The translations under genes and the position numbers were made by a program. The notes under the pieces were generated by a model. It searched no databases, was not told the origin of the DNA, and saw only the letters and a list, made by a program, of their open reading frames with translations. Of a stretch of DNA of 64,000 nucleotides, positions 52,372 through 62,814 are shown piece by piece. Source of the stretch: Aliamphritea spongicola (GTDB lineage Bacteria; Pseudomonadota; Gammaproteobacteria; Pseudomonadales; Balneatricaceae); the NCBI GenBank assembly GCA_024347235.1, contig AP025283.1:3162001-3226000 (forward strand). The letters run 5' to 3'. The stretch's first letter is position 1. Each line of letters opens with the position of its first letter.

Positions 52372-54378
52372 ATGAACTTAACCGTTACGCAACGTATTGG
52401 CGGTGGTTTTGCCATACTGGTTATTTTATTGCTGATCATCAGCGGTTCATCTTTCCGTGGCCTCAGCCAGGTTAACCATCAGGTAAAAATCACTAACGAT
52501 GAAATCACCCCGATTATTGTGCGCAGCTCAGCGATGGCTGTCTCCCTGCTTTCATCCAACAAATCAATGCTGCAATATCTGGACAGCACTGATGAAGAAA
52601 CGCTGACGCTGTATCAGAGTAATTTTGAACAACAACGTCAGCAGTATCAGCAACAACGGGAACAGTTACTGGAGTTTGCTCAAACCTACCCGGCTGTCAG
52701 TGACGCTGTCAGCGGACTGGACAGCAAAGCCGATGACTACTTTTCATCCGCTGAACAGGCGTTAAGTGGCCACCAGCAATACCTGCTGTTAAGTAATCAG
52801 TTAGAGCAGGCTGAACAGGCACTGCGCAGTGAGATACATTTCTTTTTAATGACATTGAACTGCTAATTACCTTTGGCATTTCTGAAGCTGAAAAAGCAGT
52901 GGCCGGGAACTGAAAGAAAACCTCAAAGCGGTTGAAGTGGAATTTAACACTCTGCTCAAAACCACCCTTGAAGAACAAATTACACCGATTGAAGAATCCT
53001 TTGCGACCGAAGGGTATGGTTACAGCGTACTGGCCCTGAACACCCGGCTGCAGAAAATGATCGATGCCGGCAACACCATCGCACCGGACCTGAAAAATAT
53101 ACTGCTCCGATTGAGCATGCAGCCAACGGGCCGGACGGACTGACCCAGCTACACAAACAGAAAGTAAAGCTGGATGCAGAGCTGGCAGCCCTGGTAACCC
53201 GGCTTTCAGACAGCGCAGATGCCAGCAACCAGGCACTGGCACAACTGATGCAGGATGCTCAGGTACTGGCAGCCAGAGCCGCCGCTGACGCCGAACAACA
53301 GGTAAACCTCGGCCAGACAACCAATATTGTCATCAGTCTGCTGTCCGTTCTGATCGCGGTGGCAATTGCGGTCTGGGTAAGCCGTAATATCCGCAACGCC
53401 ATGCACCGTATTATGAATATTCTCCGGGTCATCGCAGACGGGGATCTGACGCAGCGCTTAGCGGTCACATCCAACGATGAATTCGGTCAGCTGTCCCGCT
53501 GGGTCAATGAGCTGGTAGATAAACAGGAAGACGTCATCCGTCAGATTCACACCGCCGCAGGTCAGATCAGCAACTCTGCCCAACAGGCCTCTGATATTGG
53601 CCACCGTACCCACAACATGATGAATGACCAGCAAATGCAAACCACCCAGGTAGCCACTGCAATTCATCAGATGTCTGCGACGGTTTCAGAAGTGGCCCAG
53701 AGTGCTGAACTGGCACAGCAGCAGGTGACCAGCATCGATGCTGCCGCTAACAGCAACCGGGAACTGATGCAGCACAGTATCGAGCGGGTCAACGCGCTGG
53801 CCGAAGAACTGGAACGGACCGGCCGGGTTATCAACCAGCTCAACGAAGACAGCATGAACATCGGCCGGATTCTGGAAGTCATCGAAGATATCGCCGGGCA
53901 AACTAACTTACTGGCCCTGAACGCAGCCATTGAGGCCGCCCGTGCCGGTGAACAGGGTCGCGGTTTTGCCGTAGTTGCCGACGAAGTACGCAATCTGGCC
54001 AGCCGGACACAAAACTCCACTCAGGAGATTCAGGGCATGATTGATAAACTCCAATCCGGCGCCACTGATGCGGTCCGGATCATGGACAGCAGCCGGCAGG
54101 AAGCCCAGTCCAGCGTTGAGCAGACCGTCCAGGCAGGTGATTCACTGAGCGAAATGGTCCGTCAGTTAGGTGAAGTCCGTCAGATGTCCATCAGCATCGC
54201 AACCGCGGCTGAAGAGCAGACAGCCGTCAGCATGGAGATCTCTCAGTCAGTACAGCAAATTGCCGATACTGCAGAGTCCGGCTTACAGGATGCCAAAGAA
54301 AGTGCCCGGGGCAGTGAAGTACTCTCAGACCTGGCAATGCAACAGCAGGCTATGATCAATCAGTTTAAGCTCAACTGA
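52372..54378 (+). CDS. Methyl-accepting chemotaxis protein 1
   Basis: About 669 residues. Start [20 protein letters not shown] at 52372, with the first membrane helix; a long periplasmic helical sensor follows ([20 protein letters not shown]); helix two is [20 protein letters not shown]; then HAMP ([20 protein letters not shown]) and the signalling domain with the hairpin tip [20 protein letters not shown]. Breaks near 52843, 52900 and 53100 fall in the sensor. Ligand unknown. It has no C-terminal CheR pentapeptide (ends MINQFKLN). Confidence 0.93.
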
Positions 54379-54397
54379 TCCACGAAACATGTGTCTG

Positions 54398-54436
54398 AAC
54401 GCGGCTTTCAGGTTTAGCCCTGAAGCCGCGTTTTTA
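54398..54436 (+). terminator. Terminator after MCP 1
   Basis: Stem AACGCGGCTTTCAGG/CCCTGAAGCCGCGTT with TTTAG loop and a T5 run. Confidence 0.92.
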
Positions 54437-54981
54437 TTATCCCGGATAAATATGACTGGTGAGATATTAATAATCATTCCCAAAAACAGATTAAAACATT
54501 GACTTTTAAGTCAGAAAAATCAAATAAAACGCTATTAATCTGAACTGAAAATTAACAAGAATAAAATAAAAGATTATTTTATTTAGCCACGTTTACCTCA
54601 CAAATTTTCCTGCATTATCCCCTGAAAGCACTGCTTTACCATCTGTAAAAATACCCCTTCAAATCGTGAAAAACCTTATAAAACATAAACATCCAAGCCG
54701 GCACATTTGACAACACAAAGCCAAACAAACGTTTAATCAAAGCAAAAATCCTTTGCAAACAACGAGTTAAAATCCGCCTGTTTTATATGGTTATCTCCCA
54801 AAATGGGGTCATAAAATTGTAACGGGCTTCTCAAGCGGGAAATTCGGATGCTAGGATGAAAAACTGGGACGACATAAGTGCTGCTTTGGTTCGGCAATTT
54901 TGAACCTAATCAGATTATCGACTGGTAGCGCCACGCGTAAGGATACAATTCGTAAACTGATGTACTACGGAATCGCTAGTT
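54437..54981. promoter_or_regulatory. Long gene-free region before MCP 2
   Basis: 545 bases without a gene. The first half is AT-rich (GC very low near 54480-54570), the second holds inverted repeats: GGTTCGGCAATTTTGAACC (54888-54906) and CTCCCAAAATGGGGT (near 54795). It could encode a structured leader RNA; no family recognised with confidence. Confidence 0.4.
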
Positions 54982-56612
54982 ATGTTTAAGAATATATCCA
55001 TAAAATCCAAGCTGATTATTATGTCAGGCTTACCTATTTTTGGTCTGATAATCGTTTTAGCGACCGCTCTGTTTGAACTCAAAAGCACCGTCAGCGGCTC
55101 CGCCCGAATGTATAATGACCGTGTTGTACCCCTAGAAGACCTGAAAGTCATTGCTGATGACTATGCCGTACTGGTTATCGATGCAGTAAACAAAGCCAAC
55201 GCCGGCCTCATACCGGTCAGCCGCGCTGTTTCAGACATCGAGGCTTCCAAAACAGAAATCGCCGCCAAATGGCAAAAATACATGGCTACCGAGCTGACTG
55301 CCGAAGAAGCCAAACTGGCGCAGGAAGCGGAACAGCTGTTTATCTCGGCCAACCGTGCCATCGACCGTCTGCTGGCTTCGCTGAAAACCTTCTCCGGTGA
55401 TCCGAAGAACAACCTGTCAGAGTTCGACGGCCCACTGTACAAAGACATTGATCCGATCAGTGAAAAATCACCGAACTGGTTAACCTGCAGTTACGGGTTG
55501 CCAAACAGGAATATGAAAACATTGAGCAACTCTATGAAGAAAGCATGCTCTATCTGGGTACCACCAGCCTGATTGTTATCGGTGCCTTTCTGTTCTTTGC
55601 TGTCGGTGTCTACCGTTCAGTTATCCTGCCGTTACAGGCGGCCCAGAAAACCATCGAAACCATTGCTGAAAATTCAGATCTGACGCTGGAACTGAATGTG
55701 GAAAACCACGATGAACTGGGCGCAATGTCCACCAGCTTTAACAAAATGCTACAGCAAATGCGGGACATCATTGTGCAGATCAGCAGTGCTGCCACACAGC
55801 TGTCCGGTTCTGCCACCGGGATGACTGAAGTCAGCAGTCAGGCCAACCAGAGCATTGATTCCCAGCGCCTGGAAATTGAACAGGTGGCTACCGCGATGAA
55901 TGAAATGGTTGCTACCGCCCATGAAATTTCCCAGAACGCTGAAATGGCTGACAAAGACGCCCAGGACACCAGTGAACAGGCAATCCAGGGTAACGCCATT
56001 GTTGAAGAGGCCATCCTTGCAACCAATGCGCTGGTTAATGACGTTGTCACAGTATCCGAGCACATCCGCACACTGGAAGCAGACAGCGAAAGCATCGGCT
56101 CTATCGTTGATGTGATTAAAGAGATTGCCGAGCAGACCAACCTGTTGGCACTGAACGCCGCCATTGAGGCTGCCCGGGCCGGTGATCAGGGCCGCGGTTT
56201 CGCCGTAGTAGCCGATGAGGTACGTACCCTGGCACAACGTACCCAGCTTTCAACGCAGGAAATCCAGAATGCCATTGAACGCCTGCAAACAGGCACAATG
56301 AATGCGGTAAACGCCATGTCTGAGGGCCAGGAAAAGGCCAAGAATGCCGGTGACAAAGCCGCTGAAGCCGGTGATGCACTGAAAGCCATCTCGGTTGCCG
56401 TACAGAACATTACCAACATGAACACGCAGATCGCCAGCGCCTCCAGCGAACAGACCAGTGTCTCTGAAGAAATCGACCGCTCGCTGGTCACCATTCAGGA
56501 CACCTCCAATGCATCCAGTGAAGGTGCACTGGAAATCGCCCGCTCCAGCGAGGAGCTCTCGGAACTGGCCAATAACCTGCAAAATACGGTTAGTCGCTTC
56601 CGTCTTGCTTAA
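54982..56612 (+). CDS. Methyl-accepting chemotaxis protein 2
   Basis: About 543 residues, broken near 55472. [20 protein letters not shown] and [17 protein letters not shown] form the N-terminal anchor; periplasmic four-helix-bundle sensor; second helix [24 protein letters not shown]; signalling domain with the tip [20 protein letters not shown]. Related in layout to MCP 1. Ends VSRFRLA without a CheR-binding pentapeptide. Ligand unknown. Confidence 0.93.
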
Positions 56613-56631
56613 AATACAAGCTTTCCCTGAT

Positions 56632-56659
56632 AACTGCCGGCTTCATGCCGGCAGTTTTA
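56632..56659 (+). terminator. Terminator after MCP 2
   Basis: Perfect stem AACTGCCGGC/GCCGGCAGTT with a TTCAT loop, followed by TTAT. Confidence 0.9.
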
Positions 56660-56811
56660 TTTGCGCCCTCCGGCCGGTCGGCCCGGATATAACCACAGAA
56701 TGACAGGCCATTACTGGCATTATCAAAAACAAGCAGTTAGGATAATTTTTAAGCAATACTGAGAAAATTAAGGCGGAAACCCAGCAAATACACCCACCAA
56801 AGAGAACAGAC

Positions 56812-57502
56812 ATGATCAGAATCAGACGTTCAGATGACCGGGGTTTTGCCCACTATGGCTGGCTGGAAAGCCGCTACTGTTTCTCGTTTGCCAGCTATTT
56901 TGATCCCGACTTTATGGGCCTTGCCAATCTGCGGGCCTGCAATGAAGACTCCCTGCACCCCGGTGCCAGTATTGATCCCTGCCAGTTCCAGCAAACCGAA
57001 GTATTCAGCCTGATACTGGAAGGTCAGGCACAGTTCCACGACTCCCTTGGCCGCAAGGGAACATTTAAAAGCCCCGGTGGCGCTGTGCTGCTGAGTGCTG
57101 CAAATGAAATCGACTTTAACCTGACCAACAACGGTGCCGGTAAGACCCTGCGTATGCTGCAACTGTGGCTCACCCCCACTAACGGCGTTCCACTTCAGGC
57201 CGACCTTCAGCAGGCAAAGCTCTCCCCTCTAACGGTATCCTGCTGGTCGCCTCACCGGATGGTCGCGACGGCACCATGAAACTGCAACAGAACATCTGCA
57301 TTTATAAGCTGAAACTGGGAAAAACAGCCTGTGGGTTACCCACTGAAAAACATGGCTTTTACAACTGCTTAAAGGTGAGCTGGAAATAAACGGTTCCCGG
57401 ATGGCTCCCGGAGATGCGGCACTGATCAGCGATGAAGCCATGCTCTCGGTACGTACAGGGCCACGCACTGAGGCCCTGTATCTGACAATGGGTGAGGACT
57501 AA
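56812..57502 (+). CDS. Pirin-family protein lacking the usual metal ligands
   Basis: About 230 residues, broken near 57230 and 57360. MIRIRRSDDRGFAHYGWLES with RYCFSFASYFDPDFMGLANL and LRMLQLWLTP are the pirin/YhhW pattern (bicupin). In typical YhhW proteins the loop reads HPHRDMEI, giving two His ligands; here the place is DPCQFQQTEVFS, so the metal site is probably lost. YhhW oxidises quercetin in vitro. Real function unknown. It converges with the aldehyde dehydrogenase, two bases apart. Confidence 0.8.
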
Positions 57503-57504
57503 CC

Positions 57505-59022
57505 CTAGCTGCTCAGATCGATCCAGACGGTCTTATATTCCACGTACTTATCCAGCGCGTGGACCGATTTATCCCTGCCAAAACCCGACTGCTTAAAGCC
57601 GCCAACCGGCGATGAAATATCACCGTGGTCATGACAGTTCACCCAGATAACCCCGGCTTTAATCGCCCCCGCAGCCTGTTCCATCCGTTTCATATCGCGG
57701 GTCCAGACCGCAGCTCCCAGACCGTATACCGTTGAATTGGCTACTTCGATAGCCTGCTCAACAGAATCCACCGGAATAACAGACAGCACAGGGCCGAAAA
57801 TTTCTTCACGGGCAATCTGCATATCCGCGCTGACATGATCAAAAATGGTTGGCTGAACATAACACTTCCGGCCAGAACCGCCCTCCTGTTCACCGCCACA
57901 GATCAGCCGTGCGCCATCATCCTGCCCTGCCTGTACATACTGAAGCACGTTCGCCGTATGCCGGGCGTCTACCAGACAACTGAACTCTGTTGCCGGGTCC
58001 AGCGGATCAGCCGGCACAATGGTTTCTGCCAGTGCTTTTACCTTCTCCATCAACGGCCGGTGTACCCTGCGGTCAACAATCAGACGGGAACCGGCATTGC
58101 AGATTTGTCCCTGATTGGAAAACGCCCCCAGCACAATGGCGGCAGCAGCTTTATCCAGATCTTCCACATCATCCAGCACAATGTTCGGCGTCTTTCCGCC
58201 ACACTCCAGTGCAACCCGCTTTAGATTAGACTGACCGGCATACTGCATATACAGACCGCCTACCCGGCTGGAACCGGTAAATGCCAGCGCATCCACATCC
58301 ATATGCAACCCCAGTGCTTTACCGGCTACATCTCCCATACCCGGCACCACATTGAATACACCGGCCGGAATACCGGCTTTATGGGCCAGCTCGGCCATAC
58401 GGATAGCGGTCAGAGAAGACTGTTCAGCGGGTTTAAGAACGACCGAGTTACCGGCCGCCAGTGCCGGTGCTGCTTTCCAGCAGGCAATCATCAGAGGGTA
58501 ATTCCAGGGAACAATGGCTGCGACCACACCCACAGGCACCCGGTGAATACGGGTTAAGGCATTTGGCTGAGTGGGCGCGATTTCATCGTAGAGTTTGTCT
58601 GCCAGTTCGGCATACCAGTTAACACATTCCACAGCCCCGGGAAGATTCATGGTACGGCTGTCGCTGATGGTCATACCCATGTCCAGACTTTCCAGCAACG
58701 CCAGCTCATCCGCATGGGCTTCCAGCTCTGCGGCAAATGCCTGCAGAATCTTTTTGCGCTGTTTGGGCATCAGCCGGGACCACACGCCGGCCTCAAAGAT
58801 GCCCTGGCCGCCGCGACGGCTTTATCAACGTCCACAGCATCACAGGCAGCGATGCGTGTCAGTAACTGACCGTCACGGGGAGATACATTCAAAGGTCGCG
58901 CCACTGGCAGCATCACAGAACTGACCATCGATAAACGCCCGGTTGGCAAAGCCGTTACCGGCCAGTTGCTCAACGCTGTTCAGCCAGTCCTGATAGGTAT
59001 GATTCTGAACCTGTGTGGCCAT
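57505..59022 (-). CDS. PuuC-like aldehyde dehydrogenase 2
   Basis: About 506 residues. Start MATQVQNHTYQDWLNSVEQL at 59022; breaks near 58790 and 58890. Family marks: IHRVPVGVVAAIVPWNYPLM, LKPAEQSSLTAIRMAELAHK, AFTGSSRVGGLYMQYAGQSN, LECGGKTPNIVLDDVED, GAFSNQGQICNAGSRLIV with the catalytic Cys and FKQSGFGRDKSVHALDKYVE. It belongs to the PuuC/aldA class, likely acting on gamma-glutamyl-aminobutyraldehyde or similar. Paralogue of the gene at 50419; not in the same operon as nos. Confidence 0.9.
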
Positions 59023-59108
59023 GCCGTGCTTCCTCTGAAAATCTGAATTTGGGCTGATTATAGGTCAGCTATTCAGGAAGCACTAATAGCCATCTGCTCT
59101 TAAGTTAT

Positions 59109-59622
59109 TCAGTGGCTGTGGGTCATATTGACCAGCACCTCAAGGTCAATCTCGTCGAACCGCAGCACTTCCCGCCCTCAATTTCAGCAAACGCCTTTGC
59201 GTCTTCCTGCTTAGAGAAACTGGCCAGCGTTGCTCCCATGGCGCCAGGCTTACCATGGCCGATTACAAAAAGGCCTCGCGGGCATCCACATAGGTTTCTT
59301 CATCAGGATGATCCCAGGGAGAAATTGCCATGTCATGAACGAAGACCTGCTTCACGTTGTGCTTATTTTCCGGGTCGGCAATAAACGCAAACATATCCCG
59401 GGTTGAGCAGAACTTCAGATTACCTTCGATGCCCTTGCTGAACAGCTGGCCTTTCGGTCCCGGGTAATTGGTAATGATCATGCCGCACAAATGACATTCA
59501 TCGCTGCTTTCCAATGCCACAGCCTGCTGTACCATCGCGGCCTGCTCGTCTTCTGTACAGCCTGTCAGAATGCCTGCCGACAACAGCAGTACAAACAGTA
59601 TCTTTGTCAGTAAATATCTCAT
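59109..59622 (-). CDS. nosL: NosL, copper chaperone lipoprotein for N2O reductase
   Basis: About 171 residues, broken near 59265. Signal MRYLLTKILFVLLLSAGILT with GC lipobox; ESSDECHLCGMIITNYPGPK is the NosL copper site region (Cys-x2-Cys, Met); FCSTRDMFAFIADPENKHNV and SKQEDAKAFAEIEGG follow. It donates Cu(I) to NosZ maturation. Last gene in the operon, 14 bases after nosY. Confidence 0.92.
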
Positions 59623-59636
59623 TCCGGCCTCCTGCC

Positions 59637-60469
59637 TTATAAACCGCGACGGTTAAAAATAAACATCGCCAGCGAAGCCGGCATCACCAGCCAGGCCATC
59701 AGACCTGCCAGTAAACCGTACATTGAGAACTGAGTCTGTTGCGCAATGGCCATCAGACCGGTGAGATTCTGATCCGCAAAATAGGTGATATTCACCAGCC
59801 GGAAAATATCAGTCGGGTTCAGCAACAGCATGTACGGGAACAGATTGGCGTCGACGTTACCTTCGGTGGATACCAGTAACCCAAGCAGGCCAAGATCAAA
59901 TACCAGCACGAAGATAAACCAGACGATCAGCGCAATGCCCGCTGCCTTGATTTTTCTGCCACACTGGCACTGATCACATAGGCAATGGCAATGAAGATCC
60001 AGCCCAGCAGAATGGCGGAGAAGATAAACACGCTGTAAGGCACCAGCAGATCGCTCCAGGAAGTGGTTGCGGAGAACATACCGATCATCACGGCAGAAGA
60101 ACCAAAACCGATCAGTGTGGAAAACGCCATGATCGCCCCCTGCCCCAGCATCTTACCTAACAGCAACTGAGTTCGGGACAGCGGGTAGGTCATCAGCAAC
60201 AGCAAGGTTCCGCTCTCATCTTCACCGACAATGCCATCATAAGAGAGCATCAGCGCAATCAGCGGAATGATAAATACCGCCAGACTCGCCAGACTGACAA
60301 TGGTGGTCGACAGGGACGTGAAGCCCACCTTACCGGCTGCCGCTGCACCGAAATAAGCCAGGCCGATAGCCAGTACCGCAAAAATAATACAGATCGATAA
60401 AACCCAGCGGTTTCGCATACCGTCACGGAATTCTTTACCGGCAACGGTCAGTAACGGATTAATCATCAT
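59637..60469 (-). CDS. nosY: NosY, ABC permease for N2O reductase maturation
   Basis: About 277 residues, broken near 59920. Six hydrophobic helices, starting MMINPLLTVAGKEFRDGMRN, with LSICIIFAVLAIGLAYFGAA, EDESGTLLLLMTYPLSRTQL and LLGKMLGQGAIMAFSTLIGF. It forms the NosDFY transporter with NosF (ATPase) and NosD (periplasmic). Start overlaps the nosF stop by four bases. Confidence 0.93.
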
Positions 60470-61409
60470 AGTGCAGCCTCCTGATCACAGTGGCGCTGTA
60501 TAAAGTGAGTGTAGAGATCTTCCAGAGAAGGTAACTGAACGTCGATGTTATCAACCCCGCCCAGCCCCGCCAGAGCACGCAGGGTATGCATTTTATCCTG
60601 CATAGGCACAGCCATGTGCATACCGCTGCTGTCGTTGCTGGCCAGCAAGCGTAAATCTTCCGGCAGCTCTTCTGACAGGCCCGGTTGTCCGTGCAGCCGG
60701 AAGACTGCCGGCAGGTTTGCCTGGGCCCGCAGCTGTTCAATACTGCCGCTGGCAAGTACCGATCCGCGTCCCAGAATCAGTGCGCGGTCAATATACTTTT
60801 CAACGCCCGGTAACACATGGGAACACAGCACTACGGTACAGCCCTGATGCTTGAGCTGATCAATGCTGTGGTAAAAATCCTGGGTTGCAATCGGATCCAG
60901 CCCTACGGTAGGCTCATCCAGCAATAACAGACGGGGTTTGCCAAGCAGTGCCTGAGCCAGCCCCAGACGCTGACGCATCCCTTTAGAATAGGTTTTAACC
61001 CGGCGGCCGCAGGCATCTTTGAGCCCAACCTGTGCCAGTAACTCCAGACATTGCTGGCGACACTGCTTGCGGGCAAAACCTTTTAAGCGGGCAAAATATT
61101 CCAGTACTTCCAGACCTGTCAGCTGATCATAAAACTGACGTTCTCCTGCAAGAAGCCCAGCTTGCCCCGCAGTTCGCGGGCACCGGCCTGGGTCGGATCC
61201 TGGCCGAACACGCTTACCTTACCGGACGTGGCTTCAATCAGGCCCAGAATCAGTTTAATGATGGTGGTTTTACCGGCACCGTTATGACCAAACAGCCCGA
61301 ACACTTCACCGGCCTGCAAATTCAGATCCAGACTCTGCAGGGCATGCACCCCCAGATACTTCTTTTCAACCTGCTGTAATTCAACAATATTTTCTGTACT
61401 GCTCATCAT
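60466..61409 (-). CDS. nosF: NosF, ABC ATPase for N2O reductase maturation
   Basis: About 314 residues, one break near 61128. Walker A GLFGHNGAGKTTIIKLILGL, signature YSKGMRQRLGLAQALLGKPR, Walker B LLLLDEPTVGLDP. Powers NosDFY, which handles sulfur or copper for the NosZ copper sites. Start MMSSTENIVELQQVEKKYLG overlaps the nosD stop. Confidence 0.95.
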
Positions 61410-62762
61410 TCTTTACCTGCCTGTATCTGTATTGCCAGCGCCTGCTCTTCTGCCACCGGAACGACACCCGCCTGCTTCTGCGGCCGTTCAGCCATTAATG
61501 GCTGGCTGTCAATCACACCGGGCCTTTGAGCACCGGAAACTGCCGCTGTACCCAGCGCAGAGTTTCAATGGCCGGGCTGTTCAGCAGCAACTTGGCCGCC
61601 GGAAACTTCCATAACAACCGGTCGACGCTGTCATTCGGCTCGTATTCAATATCACCGACGCCGTCACCGTTCATATCCCAGCCCAGATAGTCACTCCAGT
61701 AGTTACCGGCCCAGTCCTGGGTCCGGGTTGAAACGTATTTCACCTGGGTTTTATTATTCACAAAGGCATTACCTGCCAGGGTATTATCTTCCGATGCAGC
61801 CGTCAGGTGAATGCCGATATCACTGTCGGCAAAACGGTTATCCGTGAATTCATTAAACAGTGAGTTGTAGATAAACAGCGCCTTACCTTCCAGCCCCACC
61901 CGGCGGGCATTGTTCGTGCCGGTTTTTTTCATATGGGGGTTATGGCGGTTCTGAATCCCGCGGATATCGTTATTACGCAGGGTAGAATTGGTGATGTAGT
62001 TCATCAGAATGCCGTAATTCACGTCATTCACTGAACGGTTATTCAGCACCGTCAGATATTTTGACTGCATCAGTGCATAACCTGTACGGGTGTTTTCAGT
62101 CAGGTTGCTCTGTAACAGGTTATTGTAGGAATACATGTAGTGCACGCCGTAACGCAGGTCGTGCAGATAGTTGGCGGTCAGCTCATTACCGTTACTGGTA
62201 TCAATGTAAATGCCGTCCCGGGTTTCCCAGACTTCATTACCCTGAACCAGTGCCTTGCTGACATTAAAAGGTGGATGCCATTACCACGGTCGGATGCCCG
62301 CAGCTCGAGCTTACCACGTACTTTGTTATCAATAATCCGGGCGTTCTGAGTGGCATCTACCCAGATACCAAAGCCGCCCCCATAAAGGCTGTTATTCTCG
62401 ATCCGGCTACCCGTGGCGGAAGTTGCCAGCAGAATTCCGGCATCCTGATTGGTCAGGTCTTCACCCCAGTTTACAATCCGTAAATCATGGACGTAGCTGT
62501 CCGGTGCTTCTACCTGTAATGCGTGGCCTTTGCCCTGTGCATCAATGACAGCACCTTTTTCTGCGGTCAGCTCAACTGTCCGGCGCAGAATATAATTACC
62601 CCGGTATTCACCTTTCGCCAATACCAGCGTATCCCCCTGCTGACTATTGTCCAGCGCCAGCTGCAGGTCATCCTGCGGGGTTATCTGAATCACAGCCGCA
62701 CTGGTTATGCTGCTGATCAGCAATGCCAGCAGGCCCAAAATCCTTCCAGTCAGATTCAGCAT
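61406..62762 (-). CDS. nosD: NosD, periplasmic copper-maturation protein
   Basis: About 452 residues. Signal MLNLTGRILGLLALLISSIT with cleavage after TSAA; right-handed beta-helix of CASH/NosD repeats (NSLYGGGFGIWVDATQNARI; YSYNNLLQSNLTENTRTGYA; NYITNSTLRNNDIRGIQNRH; WAGNYWSDYLGWDMNGDG). Breaks near 61520 and 62262. The C-terminal tail ends ALAIQIQAGKE with the stop at 61406-61408. Needed to mature NosZ in the periplasm. Confidence 0.94.
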
Positions 62763-62780
62763 CTGTTACCTCTCAAACAT

Positions 62781-62803
62781 GCCGGGCGGAAAATCCGCCC
62801 GGC
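62781..62803 (-). promoter_or_regulatory. Intercistronic hairpin between nosZ and nosD
   Basis: Perfect 9-bp stem GCCGGGCGG/CCGCCCGGC with a 5-base loop and no T run. It may protect the 3' end of the nosZ message or partly end transcription so that NosZ is made in excess. Confidence 0.65.
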
Positions 62804-62814
62804 AATTACTGCTG

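Noticed and set aside
54800..54981. Possible cyclic-di-GMP (GEMM) riboswitch before MCP 2: GGGAAA ... GAAAAACTGGGACG and a later TGGTAGCG
   Set aside because: The invariant GCAAAGCC after GGGACG is absent (ACATAAG instead) and the arms for the second helix do not pair. A covariance-model search would settle it.
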